Assembly: GCF_022095615.2 (NCBI RefSeq)
Contig: NZ_CP155559.1
Span: forward strand, 2,725,501 to 2,789,500
Length of the DNA stretch: 64,000 bases
Reading direction: 5' to 3'
From: Bacillus thuringiensis
Lineage (GTDB): Bacteria; Bacillota; Bacilli; Bacillales; Bacillaceae_G
Shown: one piece after another, positions 18,412-27,548 of the stretch
How positions within the stretch are numbered: position 1 is the first letter of the stretch
Layout of the letters: each line of letters starts with the position of its first letter
The notes under the pieces: model-generated
The model's database searches: none
Told to the model about the DNA's origin: nothing
Seen by the model: the letters and a program-made list of their open reading frames with translations, nothing else
Position numbers and translations under genes: made by a program

Positions 18412-20037
18412 TTATTGACCTTTGTACATTGCATCTACTTGCTTTTGAAGTTCTTCATTTTCTAAGAACTCATCGTAAGTAGCCTCTTTATCGACTACAC
18501 CGTTTGGCGTTACTTCGATAATGCGGTTTGCAATTGTTTGTACGAACTGATGGTCATGAGATGTGAATAACATCGTACCTTTGAATGCGATTAAACCGTT
18601 GTTTAATGCTGTGATAGACTCAAGGTCTAAATGGTTCGTTGGATCGTCAAGTGTGATTACGTTCGCACCACTTAACATCATTTTAGATAGCATACAACGA
18701 ACTTTTTCGCCTCCAGATAATACAGAAACGTTCTTCTTAACTTCTTCACCTGAGAATAACATACGCCCTAAGAAACCACGTAAGAAGCTTTCTGACTCAT
18801 CTTGTGGAGAGAATTGGCGTAACCAATCAACTAAGTTGGAGTCACTGTTCTCAAAGTATTTAGAGTTATCTCTTGGGAAGTAAGATTGAGAAGTTGTAAC
18901 ACCCCATTTGAATGAACCGCTATCTGGCTCCATTTCACCCATAAGAATTTTAAATAATGTTGTCATCGCAATATCGTTACGACCGATAAATGCAACTTTA
19001 TCACCTTTATTTAAAGTGAAGTACACATTATCTAACACTTTTTCACCATCAATTGTTTTAGAAAGACCTTCAACAGTTAATAAGTCATTTCCGATTTCAC
19101 GCTCAGGTGTAAAGCCAACGAATGGATAACGACGTGATGATGGTCTAATATCATCTAATGTAATTTTATCTAATAATTTTTTACGAGAAGTTGCTTGTTT
19201 CGCTTTAGATGCGTTTGAGCTAAAGCGCGCAATGAAGTTTTGTAACTCTTTTACTTTCTCTTCTTTTTTCTTATTAGCATCTTGCGTTAATTTTAAAGCT
19301 AATTGGCTTGACTCATACCAGAAGTCATAGTTACCAACATAAAGTTGAATTTTACCGAAATCAAGATCAGCCATGTGCGTACAAACTTTATTTAAGAAGT
19401 GACGGTCATGGGATACAACGATTACTGTATTTTCAAAGTTCATTAAGAAGTTTTCTAACCATTGAATCGCTTTTAAGTCCAAGTGGTTGGTAGGCTCATC
19501 TAGTAATAGAATGTCAGGTTTACCGAATAAAGCTTGAGCAAGTAATACTTTTACTTTCTCTGCCCCAGTTAATTCTGACAATTTCTTATCATGAACATCT
19601 TCACCAATACCTAAACCTTTAAGAAGGATTGCAGCTTCTGATTCTGCTTCCCAACCGTTAAGCTCAGCGAACTCACCTTCAAGTTCAGCAGCACGCATAC
19701 CATCTTCATCACTAAAGTCTTCTTTCATGTAAATGGCGTTTTTCTCTTGCATTACTTTATAAAGTTGTGTGTGACCCATAATTACTGTTTCTAATACTGG
19801 GAACTCTTCATATTCGAAGTGGTTCTGTTTTAATACTGCTAGACGCTCACCTGGCGTAATATGTATGTCACCTGTTGATTGTTCGATTTCTCCAGATAAA
19901 ATCTTTAGAAATGTTGATTTACCAGCACCGTTCGCTCCGATTAAACCGTAGCAATTACCTGGCGTGAATTTTATGTTAACATCTTCAAATAATTTGCGAT
20001 CCGCGAAACGCAAACTAACGTTACTTACTGTAATCAT
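18412..20037 (-). CDS. ABC-F family ATPase (YkpA/YbiT subgroup)
   Basis: 541-residue soluble protein with two ATP-binding domains and no membrane part. NBD1 has an intact Walker A (GANGAGKST) and Walker B (LLLDEPTNHLD), but its signature reads LTGAEKV instead of LSGGE. NBD2 has a proper signature LSGGEK, but its Walker A is GRNDIAMTT, lacking the lysine, and its Walker B is LDDPTNHLD with Asp at the catalytic Glu position. The charged linker lies near residues 240-290. ABC-F proteins act on the ribosome as translation factors. The asymmetry predicts one working composite ATP site. AGGAGG precedes the ATG; lone gene with strong terminator. Confidence 0.9.
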   Translation of the reverse strand: MITVSNVSLRFADRKLFEDVNIKFTPGNCYGLIGANGAGKSTFLKILSGEIEQSTGDIHITPGERLAVLKQNHFEYEEFPVLETVIMGHTQLYKVMQEKNAIYMKEDFSDEDGMRAAELEGEFAELNGWEAESEAAILLKGLGIGEDVHDKKLSELTGAEKVKVLLAQALFGKPDILLLDEPTNHLDLKAIQWLENFLMNFENTVIVVSHDRHFLNKVCTHMADLDFGKIQLYVGNYDFWYESSQLALKLTQDANKKKEEKVKELQNFIARFSSNASKAKQATSRKKLLDKITLDDIRPSSRRYPFVGFTPEREIGNDLLTVEGLSKTIDGEKVLDNVYFTLNKGDKVAFIGRNDIAMTTLFKILMGEMEPDSGSFKWGVTTSQSYFPRDNSKYFENSDSNLVDWLRQFSPQDESESFLRGFLGRMLFSGEEVKKNVSVLSGGEKVRCMLSKMMLSGANVITLDDPTNHLDLESITALNNGLIAFKGTMLFTSHDHQFVQTIANRIIEVTPNGVVDKEATYDEFLENEELQKQVDAMYKGQ

Positions 20038-20265
20038 TTGTGTCCTCCTACTAATACCGCTTATTTCAGCGTTTTCTCACCGATTGTCTTAAAAAATCGC
20101 ATATTACGACTCAATTATTGTAGACTATAGCTATTATATAGTAGAAGATGGATGAATAGCAACGGTTGATTGCTATTCATCCCTTTTCTACCTTGAATAA
20201 AATGTATGTTTTTAACGAAACAATATTATATAGAAGCAAATTATACAATTTAAAGAGGCTTTATT

Positions 20266-20721
20266 TTGAAGAAAATATTTATCATTGGGGCATTATGTTT
20301 ATCTCATATTTCCTTAACTGCATGTAGTAATAACAATGCAAAAACACCTACTGAATCAAAACAAGAGAAAAAAGAATCGAAAGTTACTTTCGATTCCATT
20401 ATTACTGAGTTTAAAAACGCTGGCCTCCAAGCAGAAAATCCAACCGATCCACCGCAAAACGAATTCGGCAATCTTCGAAAAGAAGGAAAACGTATTGTCG
20501 TACCAGCTCTTGGTGAAGATAAGGGCGGTCGTTTATTCCAAATTACAAAGAAAGAAGATCTAGAAAAAGTTAAGAAATATTACGATGAATTAGGAAATTC
20601 TGCTCCTATGTTATTCTCTCATACACACGCAAAAGGCACTTTTCTTTTACAAATGAATGGTGATATGAAAGATGAAGAGTTTGCAAAATATAAAGATGTG
20701 ATGGACAAATTTATTAAATAA
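20266..20721 (+). CDS. Small predicted lipoprotein
   Basis: 151 residues from a TTG start with AGAGG upstream. It has a lipoprotein signal peptide with LTAC lipobox (Cys near residue 20), a Lys/Glu/Ser-rich linker, then a compact domain with VTFDSIITEFKNAGL and KGGRLFQITKKEDLEKVKKY. Predicted to be anchored on the outer face of the membrane. I do not recognise a function. It lies between divergent ABC-F and convergent MMPL genes and shares a bidirectional terminator with the latter. Confidence 0.75.
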   Translation: MKKIFIIGALCLSHISLTACSNNNAKTPTESKQEKKESKVTFDSIITEFKNAGLQAENPTDPPQNEFGNLRKEGKRIVVPALGEDKGGRLFQITKKEDLEKVKKYYDELGNSAPMLFSHTHAKGTFLLQMNGDMKDEEFAKYKDVMDKFIK

Positions 20722-20725
20722 GAAA

Positions 20726-20747
20726 AATCCCCTTTTAAAAGGGGATT
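20726..20747. terminator. Bidirectional terminator between lipoprotein and MMPL genes
   Basis: Perfect 22-base palindrome AATCCCCTTTT/AAAAGGGGATT with T-rich flanks on both strands, four bases after the lipoprotein stop codon and just before the MMPL stop codon on the other strand. Confidence 0.88.
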
Positions 20748-20750
20748 CTT

Positions 20751-23700
20751 TTATTTTCTTTTACTTAATTTCTTTGCATAATTCTTCATTTTACTCGTTA
20801 ACCCTATTAAAGCAGGTAACAATATTGGCATCACAATGATAGCTAGTAGTAACAGTGCAACGCCAACAACAGATGCTACTTGTATAAGCGTCAATACACC
20901 TGAAGGGATTAATGCAGCAAATGTACCGCCTAAAATAAGTGCCGCTGATAATACAACTCCTCCAATATGACGAGAAGCAGTTACAATTTTCGTCGCTGGG
21001 TCCCCTTCTAACTCATTGTATCTCATCATTACAAAAATACTATAATCCACTCCTAAAGCGACAATCATTATGAAACTAAAGAATGGAACATTCCAGCTTA
21101 ATGAATCTACATGTAAAACATGCGTACTAACATGTTCACTTATCCCTAATGATGCAAAGTACGCTAATATTAACGATCCAATAATAAAGATGGTGTTTAA
21201 TAATGAACGTGTAATCACGATTAGTACAATTGCAATTCCAATTAACATAATCGTAGCTGTACGTAAGAAGTCTTGACCTGTTACTTCTTTTAAATCAACG
21301 TTTCTAGCGGTTGTACCTCCGATTGCTTTTTTCGCCGAATTTAATTCTGTACCATTTAACGTACCGTCTATCGTTTTATTAATTTCTTCAATGATTGGCA
21401 TCGCCTCTTTTGAATACGGATTTACGTCTAAAACGATCGTCATTTTAGCAGTCTTTCTATCATGTGACATGTACGTATCCAATGCTTTTTGGAAATCTTC
21501 TCCCTCTAAAACTTCTTTTGGAATATAAAATTTCTCAGAGCTTTTTGATTCATTCAGTTCTCCTAAATATTTCTGAGCATCTCCTAGTCCGTTACTTACC
21601 TTTTCGAGCCCTTCTGTACTTTTAGATAATCCTGATTGTAATTGTCCCATCTGTTCTTGCAAGTCTTTCAGCCCAGTTAATAACTGGCCTTGCCCATCAT
21701 TTATTTTTGTTAATCCGGTTTGTAACTCAGATGACTTGTTCGCAATTTGTTTTGAACCTGAAGCACCTTCATCTAATCCATTTTTAAGATCAGCTGCTCC
21801 TTTTTGTAATTTAGTAACTCCATTGTTCATTTCTTTTAAGCCATTATCCACTTTCAATAACGATTGATTTGCTTCTTTAAATGAGCCCATCGCCGCTTTA
21901 TGCTGCGTTGCTAATTGATTTAATTCATTTGAAAGCACGCCTAATTGCTTTTGAGCCTCTTTAGCAATTCCTATCGTTTGCAGTATGTTCGGATCATTTG
22001 CTAATTCTGGTTTCGTTTGAATGAAATTAGTCATTAGCATTTCGATTTGTTCGTAGCCTTTTTTTGCACCATCAATCGCTTGAGAAATGCTTCCGAAGTA
22101 TTGATCGTAAGCACTTAAACCTTTTTCTAACTGTGCATAGCCAGCATGAAGCTGTGACGTTGCATTAGATAAAACATTTATATTTTCATTTACTGAAGTT
22201 AATCCACTCTCAATTTGCTGCGCACCTTGTGCTCCGTCATTTATGCCACTTGATAGTTGATGTAAAGCTGTTCCTAATGCTGTTACACCGTTTTTCGCTT
22301 CGCTTGTTCCATCAATTAACTTTTGAACGTTTGCAAGACTATTTGAGTCCTTATTACCCATTTTATCTTTCGCAGTAGTTAATCCACCATTAATTTCCTT
22401 TATACCACCATTGGCATCTCCTAATCCTGTATTTAGTTCCCCCGCTTGTTTATTTATATATAGTTCTTTTATCCTTTCACCAGTTGGACGCGTCGGTGCA
22501 TATACTTCTGAAACACCTTTCACTTTCGAAATTTTATCAGTTAACTCATCTAAAGTTTGTAGAGACGTTCCTTCATCTAATTTTTTGTTAGATTGAATGA
22601 CTAACGTACTTGGTGAAGAAAAACCCGGCGGAAAATGATCTTCTATTACGTTAATCCCCATCTTTGATTCGTACTTATTGTCTACTTCAAATAAGTCATT
22701 GTAATTAAGTGTATTAGAATATTTTAATACGAAAGGAATCGATATCACGAATACAATAATTAATGCTACAAATGGTCTTGCTACTGAGTTTTTCGCAAAG
22801 AATCCCCATAAACGACTGTCTTCATGACCTTTAAATGTTTTAACTGGATAAAACATCCCTTTACCTAGAAGCACCATAAAAAATGGATTTAACGTAGTTA
22901 ATACGAGTAATAATACTGCCACACCAATTGCTACCGCTGAAGTAGATTGATATAATTTAAAGCTCGCTAAAGCAAGAGATGCAAAACCAATTAATACTGC
23001 TATCCCGCTATATAAAACGGTTTTCCCTGCCGATTTAAATGTTTCTTTCGTAGCCAAAAATGCGTTTTCTTGTTTACTTAATTCTTCTTTAAATCTCGTA
23101 AATAATAAAATGTTATAGTCTGTTCCCACCCCAAATAGAACGACAACTACAAAGACTTGCGTAAAGTTTGAAAACGGGAAATTAAATTGGTCTACAAGAT
23201 GGGCAATAACCCCCATTGAAACTAAGTACGATACACCAACTGTAAGAAGTGAAACAAACGGAACAACAGGTGAACGGAATACAATGATTAATACTACAAG
23301 AATGAAAATGATTGAAATGACTTCTGTCTTTTTCACTCCCTCTTGAGAGGATGTAAGAAAATCACCCGCTATTAAGTCACTTCCTGTTAAGTACGTTGTT
23401 ACCTCTTTCGTTTGTACCTTTTTATGAAGATTATTTGCAACTTTTGATATTTCACCATGTTTTTTATCTATTGATATTTGCGTTAAAATAGTCGTATTAT
23501 CTTTAGAAACTAATTGTTTCTCCAAGTCTTTATTATCTAAATGTGAAACAACTTCCTTTATTCCTAATTGCTCTTTTTCATTTTGCAGGGCATTGATTGT
23601 TTTTGTTATTTCCTCTTTTTGCTCAGTTGTTAAAGCTGCTTTACTACCACTATTAAAAACAGCTATAATGTCATACTTTTCAGTCCCGTCTTTATCCATC

Positions 23701-23867
23701 TCTTTTAACATTTTGTCAGCAATACTACTTTGTTCTGTATTAGGAATCGTAATGTGCCCTTTTTCTTTCACTAATTTATCCATATTAGGCATCGTTACGA
23801 TCATTGTAATAGTAATAACGATCCATAGTAGAAAAGATAAACTTCTCCAATTTTTCAGCTTGCTCAT
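20751..23867 (-). CDS. MMPL/RND-family membrane exporter
   Basis: 1038-residue membrane protein. One N-terminal helix precedes an extracellular domain (about 35-170) and a first block of helices with the FGVGTDYNILLFTRF motif near residue 247. A long extracytoplasmic helical domain rich in LxxGL heptads follows (about 450-790). The second helix block repeats the motif as ALGVDYSIFVMMRY near 930. This is the YdfJ-like layout of the RND superfamily, proton-driven exporters of lipids or hydrophobic compounds. AGAGG precedes the ATG. Four TetR-type palindromes lie in the 245 bases upstream, so its expression is probably inducible. Confidence 0.9.
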   Translation of the reverse strand: MSKLKNWRSLSFLLWIVITITMIVTMPNMDKLVKEKGHITIPNTEQSSIADKMLKEMDKDGTEKYDIIAVFNSGSKAALTTEQKEEITKTINALQNEKEQLGIKEVVSHLDNKDLEKQLVSKDNTTILTQISIDKKHGEISKVANNLHKKVQTKEVTTYLTGSDLIAGDFLTSSQEGVKKTEVISIIFILVVLIIVFRSPVVPFVSLLTVGVSYLVSMGVIAHLVDQFNFPFSNFTQVFVVVVLFGVGTDYNILLFTRFKEELSKQENAFLATKETFKSAGKTVLYSGIAVLIGFASLALASFKLYQSTSAVAIGVAVLLLVLTTLNPFFMVLLGKGMFYPVKTFKGHEDSRLWGFFAKNSVARPFVALIIVFVISIPFVLKYSNTLNYNDLFEVDNKYESKMGINVIEDHFPPGFSSPSTLVIQSNKKLDEGTSLQTLDELTDKISKVKGVSEVYAPTRPTGERIKELYINKQAGELNTGLGDANGGIKEINGGLTTAKDKMGNKDSNSLANVQKLIDGTSEAKNGVTALGTALHQLSSGINDGAQGAQQIESGLTSVNENINVLSNATSQLHAGYAQLEKGLSAYDQYFGSISQAIDGAKKGYEQIEMLMTNFIQTKPELANDPNILQTIGIAKEAQKQLGVLSNELNQLATQHKAAMGSFKEANQSLLKVDNGLKEMNNGVTKLQKGAADLKNGLDEGASGSKQIANKSSELQTGLTKINDGQGQLLTGLKDLQEQMGQLQSGLSKSTEGLEKVSNGLGDAQKYLGELNESKSSEKFYIPKEVLEGEDFQKALDTYMSHDRKTAKMTIVLDVNPYSKEAMPIIEEINKTIDGTLNGTELNSAKKAIGGTTARNVDLKEVTGQDFLRTATIMLIGIAIVLIVITRSLLNTIFIIGSLILAYFASLGISEHVSTHVLHVDSLSWNVPFFSFIMIVALGVDYSIFVMMRYNELEGDPATKIVTASRHIGGVVLSAALILGGTFAALIPSGVLTLIQVASVVGVALLLLAIIVMPILLPALIGLTSKMKNYAKKLSKRK

Positions 23868-23898
23868 TTGAATCCTCTCCCGTTATGAAAATTGCAAA

Positions 23899-24091
23899 GG
23901 AATGAATATTCATTCCCACTCTTTTTAAAATACTTTTACGGAATGAACGTTCATTCCTATCATTCTATTACATTAATTTTTAGCTCTATTATACTGCGGA
24001 ATTCGGAATGAATATTCATTCCTTTAGTTTTATAGATTTATCATCTCCTGCTTTTCTTTTTCATACCCTTATCGGAATGAATGTTCATTCC
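23899..24091. promoter_or_regulatory. Four GGAATGAA-nn-TTCATTCC operators upstream of the MMPL gene
   Basis: Four perfect 18-base palindromes with arms GGAATGAA/TTCATTCC at 23899-23916, 23940-23957, 24005-24022 and 24074-24091; only the central two bases vary. Centre spacings are 41, 65 and 69 bases. They fill the gap between the TetR gene and the exporter. A fifth copy sits in front of the TetR gene (24700-24717), strongly implying that this TetR protein is the ligand. Confidence 0.88.
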
Positions 24092-24112
24092 TGTCCTTAT
24101 AACGCTATAGAA

Positions 24113-24679
24113 TCAAATGATTCTAATAGCATTCCAGCAACTTTCTTCCAATTCTTTTACCAATTCTTCTGTATATTCTAATTGCCCTGTTTCCATTACC
24201 TTAATTAATTTTTCAATCGGTTGATATACAATGATAATTAAAGCAATTGGTGGTAATGGACGAAGAAAACCTTTTTCGATTCCATCCTCAATTAAGTCCA
24301 TAAAGAAACCCATAAAGTCCTCGAATATTTCATTACTATGTTCATCGAGAAAATAACTATCACAGTGAGAATTTGTAAAAAGAAAAGCATCTGCATTTTG
24401 TCTTGCAAATTCAAATAAACGGTTGTATGTATGGCTAAACTGTTCACGAATATTTGCATTGACTGGAAAATCAGTTTTTATTAATTCTGATAGTTGTAAA
24501 ACACTTTTCGTAAATAAAGAATTAACAAGCGCTTCTTTATTTTCAAAATAGCGATAAATGGTACCAGCACCTACTTTTGCTTTTTCAGCAATCATCGGAA
24601 TTGTTGTACCATCATAACCTCGTTCTGCAAAAAGTTGTATTGCAGCATCAAAAATGTCTTCTTGTTTATTTTTAGCCAT
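24113..24679 (-). CDS. TetR-family repressor of the MMPL exporter
   Basis: About 188 residues with TetR helix-turn-helix IPMIAEKAKVGAGTIYRYFENKEAL (about 28-52) and an all-helical ligand domain. It is upstream of the MMPL gene on the same strand. The flanking DNA carries five copies of one palindrome, one of them in its own promoter, so it should repress itself and the exporter. ATG 24679 is chosen because GAGGTG lies 7 bases before it and overlaps the alternative GTG at 24688. Ligand unknown; likely a membrane-active compound or fatty-acid-like molecule. Confidence 0.9.
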   Translation of the reverse strand: MAKNKQEDIFDAAIQLFAERGYDGTTIPMIAEKAKVGAGTIYRYFENKEALVNSLFTKSVLQLSELIKTDFPVNANIREQFSHTYNRLFEFARQNADAFLFTNSHCDSYFLDEHSNEIFEDFMGFFMDLIEDGIEKGFLRPLPPIALIIIVYQPIEKLIKVMETGQLEYTEELVKELEESCWNAIRII

Positions 24680-24699
24680 TTTTTTCACCTCAATTTTCA

Positions 24700-24717
24700 G
24701 GAATGAAAATTCATTCC
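24700..24717. promoter_or_regulatory. Fifth GGAATGAA palindrome at the TetR promoter
   Basis: GGAATGAA-AA-TTCATTCC, same arms as the four copies at 23899-24091. It lies 20 bases upstream of the TetR start codon, overlapping the expected promoter or leader, and indicates autoregulation. Confidence 0.85.
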
Positions 24718-24792
24718 GTTTTTAATTATAAATTAGATGGCTTAAAAGTCAAGTGTGTGACAAGCATCGTTGCGGTTTTTTATCCCTTACTT

Positions 24793-24933
24793 GTGAATGA
24801 AATTATATCAGCGATTTTCTTAATATATCAGCGCAACTACAATTATATCGGAGATTTTCTTGATATATCGACTTACCGTCAAAAACTGACAGTATTAGGA
24901 GAAGCTATCCCGAAACTTCATTGGGATAGCCCA
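24793..24933 (+). repeat. Dispersed repeat, copy 1 (GTGAATGAAATTATAT family)
   Basis: Begins GTGAATGAAATTATATCAGC, contains two diverged sub-copies of ATATCAGCGATTTTCTTAAT and a TATCGACTTACCGTC segment, and ends in a hairpin with arms GCTATCCC/GGGATAGC (24904-24930). The same opening 16 bases recur at 26165 and 52278. It resembles the short intergenic repeats (bcr type) of the B. cereus group. The frame through it is probably not a gene. Confidence 0.7.
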
Positions 24934-24949
24934 ACTTCATATATGCAAA

Positions 24950-26107
24950 TTAAAAGAAATCATAAATAAACGGCTTGTGCACCGGTACTATATTCTCGAA
25001 TGCTCGTATTTCCTCTTCGCTTCCGCTAATTAATTCAAGTTCATTTAGTTCTATAGGACGTTTGTATCCAAACAATATTGTAGATAGTGCATTTATATCT
25101 AGTTTGATCCCTTTATCCATTGGTTGTTCTATAATTGTTATTTCATTATTCGCAAGCCTCACTGTTACGTTATTCCACGGAGCAAGTAAATCTGTAATAT
25201 GTAAGATCACTTCTTGCTGTGCATTGTTCCAGTTCAACTCATATTGTTTTAAGAACTGCTCCACATCTACAATTCTTCCCATAAAATATGGCTTTATTTC
25301 TGCCTTTACTCGCGGCTCTTGCAGTGTATATAACAACGGTTCGTTTTCACTTACTGTCATTTCAAGTTCTTTAATCATAGAATCATGCTGACAAATAAAG
25401 TTCCACAGACCATTTCGCGCTTCATTATGCAGTGGAACAAATTCTTCTACTGTCATTTTGTAGTTTTCTATTTTATACAACATATAACCTGCTGCCGTTT
25501 TATTTTCATCGTAATAAATCGCTAATGTTAAATCATTATAGACTGCTTGCAACCACCATTTTTCATCGCGAACTAGCATACCGGAAAAACGTTCTGCAAA
25601 TGTTTCATAAATCTTTTCCACCTCTTCTGGATGATTTTCTTTATTGAAACGTTTCACAGTACCATTTACTTGGTTTTTCATAACTAAATCACTCTTTGTC
25701 ATACGACATACAAAGAGATTCGCACAAAGTTCCCAGCCGTATTTACGGTAAAATGAAACAGCAAATGGATGTAGCATTGATACTGTATATCCGTCATTTT
25801 TCATCGTTTGAAGTGAGTGTTGAAGCAATTCTTTCACATATCCACTTCTTCTATACTCTGGATACGTCGCTACCCCTGCAACGCCTCCCATTTTAAATTT
25901 CTCTTTTCCTATGTATATATGAAACGGAATAAGATGCAGTTTTGCTGCTAAATCTTCCCCTTCCATAATACCGTATATTTCATGACTTTCTTTCATCTTT
26001 GTAAGTTGTTGCTGCAATCGTTCCTCATCAACTTTATATTGAAAAGCGTATTCCGATAAGCACAATGCTTCTCTAAATCTATCTTCTTTTAATCGCATAA
26101 CGTTCAT
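24950..26107 (-). CDS. Eis-like GNAT acetyltransferase
   Basis: About 385 residues in three regions: a GNAT domain with motif A GGVAGVATYPEYRRSGYVKE (about 75-94) and SFYRKYGWELC (near 120), a second GNAT-like domain, and a C-terminal SCP2-like sterol-carrier fold ending in a carboxylate-adjacent aromatic (YDFF). This is the layout of the Eis family, which acetylates multiple amines of aminoglycosides, lysines or peptides. Start ATG 26107 has GGAGGAG 6 bases upstream; the in-frame upstream codons lack one. Flanked on both sides by dispersed repeats. Substrate unknown. Confidence 0.85.
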   Translation of the reverse strand: MNVMRLKEDRFREALCLSEYAFQYKVDEERLQQQLTKMKESHEIYGIMEGEDLAAKLHLIPFHIYIGKEKFKMGGVAGVATYPEYRRSGYVKELLQHSLQTMKNDGYTVSMLHPFAVSFYRKYGWELCANLFVCRMTKSDLVMKNQVNGTVKRFNKENHPEEVEKIYETFAERFSGMLVRDEKWWLQAVYNDLTLAIYYDENKTAAGYMLYKIENYKMTVEEFVPLHNEARNGLWNFICQHDSMIKELEMTVSENEPLLYTLQEPRVKAEIKPYFMGRIVDVEQFLKQYELNWNNAQQEVILHITDLLAPWNNVTVRLANNEITIIEQPMDKGIKLDINALSTILFGYKRPIELNELELISGSEEEIRAFENIVPVHKPFIYDFF

Positions 26108-26164
26108 ATATTTCTCCTCCATTCCTTGTTTGAATTGTACCATAATTCTCAATATTTAAGTGTG

Positions 26165-26206
26165 GTGAATGAAATTATATGGACTTAACGACACGAATCC
26201 AATATA
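26165..26206 (+). repeat. Dispersed repeat, copy 2 (short form)
   Basis: Begins with the same GTGAATGAAATTATAT, then GGACTTAACGAC and AATCCAATATA, matching the two ends of copy 3 with the middle missing. It lies between the aroA terminator and the Eis-like gene. Confidence 0.65.
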
Positions 26207-26236
26207 AAAAGCAGATACATCCCGTATCTGCTTTTT
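26206..26236 (-). terminator. Terminator of the aromatic operon
   Basis: Thirteen-base perfect stem (26206-26218 with 26224-26236) enclosing ATCCC, located just beyond the aroA stop codon. A/T tracts on both sides allow bidirectional function. Confidence 0.9.
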
Positions 26237-26242
26237 ATTACT

Positions 26243-27532
26243 TTATTTTGCTAACTTTTGAAGTTCTTCGAAGAATGTAGGATATGATACGCCTACTGCT
26301 TCTGCGTCTTCAATTGTTGTTTTTCCTTCCGCTAGACAGCCGGCAATCGCAAGCATCATTCCGATACGGTGATCACCATAACTATTAACTGTATTCCCTT
26401 TTAGAGCTGATTTCCCGTAAATAATCATCCCGTCGTCAGTTGCTTCTATGCGAGCTCCTAGTTTCGTTAATTCTGCAACGACTGTATCAATACGGTTTGT
26501 TTCTTTAACTTTTAATTCGTGTGCATCTTTAATTACTGTAATTCCTTCTGCTTGTGTTGCCGCTAAAGCAATAACAGGAATTTCATCGATTAATCTTGGA
26601 ATAATATCTCCGCCAATTTCGATTCCCTTTAATGAAGATGTTTCAATTGTAATATTTGCAGCTGGTTCTGATGCACCTTCGTTAATTGCTTCTACAGTAA
26701 ATGTGGCACCCATTTTCTCTAATACATCAATGATGCCTGTACGAGTTGGATTCATCCCTATATTTTCTAATACTAATTTACTATTTGGTATGATCGCACC
26801 TGCCACTAAGAAAAATGCAGCCGATGATACGTCACCTGGTACTTGAACATCTGTCGCTGTTAACTTCTGGCCACCTGCTAGTTTCACTGTTTTTCCTTCG
26901 CGAGTTACTTTAACGCCAAATGCTTCAAGCATTCTTTCCGTATGGTCACGGGAAATATGTGGTTCTGTAACAGCTGTTACACCTTCTGCACGAAGTCCAG
27001 CAAGTAAAATAGCTGACTTAACTTGTGCGCTTGCGACATGAGAAATATATTCAATTGCTTTTAAATCTCCGCCACGTATTATTAATGGAGTAAATGTTCC
27101 TTCTTCGCGGCCATCAATGTTTGCACCCATTTGTTTTAATGGATTTGTAACACGTTTCATCGGTCTTTTTGCGATAGACTCATCACCTTGTATGCAAGAG
27201 AAAAATGGTGTGTTAGCTAATATACCTGACATTAAACGTATTGTTGTACCAGAATTACCAACATCTAATACAGCTTTCGGTTCTTGTAAGCCTTCTAACC
27301 CTTTACCAACTACAGTGACTTCATCACCGTTTTGCACGATGTCTACTCCCATTTCTTTAAAGCAAGAAATCGTACTTAAACAGTCTGCACCAGGTAAGAA
27401 ACCTTTAATTGTTGTTTTTCCTTCTGCAATCGCCCCGAACATGACAGCGCGGTGTGAAATGGATTTATCTCCTGGAATTGTAATGTTGCCATTTAATCCG
27501 TTATTAACAGGTTGTATCGTTCTTTCCTTCAC
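26243..27532 (-). CDS. aroA: 3-phosphoshikimate 1-carboxyvinyltransferase (EPSP synthase)
   Basis: 429-residue two-domain EPSP synthase catalysing phosphoenolpyruvate transfer to shikimate 3-phosphate. Signature regions include [19 protein letters not shown] (residues about 20-38), [15 protein letters not shown] near 90-104, [15 protein letters not shown] near 123-137 and SRDHTERML near 195, with a C-terminal SYGDHRIGM near 385. It starts with GTG behind AAGGTG. Last gene of the operon, 16 bases after tyrA, and followed by a strong terminator. This is the gene called aroE in B. subtilis. Confidence 0.96.
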   Translation of the reverse strand: MKERTIQPVNNGLNGNITIPGDKSISHRAVMFGAIAEGKTTIKGFLPGADCLSTISCFKEMGVDIVQNGDEVTVVGKGLEGLQEPKAVLDVGNSGTTIRLMSGILANTPFFSCIQGDESIAKRPMKRVTNPLKQMGANIDGREEGTFTPLIIRGGDLKAIEYISHVASAQVKSAILLAGLRAEGVTAVTEPHISRDHTERMLEAFGVKVTREGKTVKLAGGQKLTATDVQVPGDVSSAAFFLVAGAIIPNSKLVLENIGMNPTRTGIIDVLEKMGATFTVEAINEGASEPAANITIETSSLKGIEIGGDIIPRLIDEIPVIALAATQAEGITVIKDAHELKVKETNRIDTVVAELTKLGARIEATDDGMIIYGKSALKGNTVNSYGDHRIGMMLAIAGCLAEGKTTIEDAEAVGVSYPTFFEELQKLAK

Positions 27533-27548
27533 GTTTTCACCTTCTCAT

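Noticed and set aside
24703..24969. 88-codon plus-strand frame
   Set aside because: It lies across the TetR operator and dispersed repeat copy 1, and has no convincing ribosome site; the peptide is a by-product of the repeat.
26448..26846. 132-codon frame antisense to aroA
   Set aside because: Shadow of a well-conserved gene; no independent start signals.
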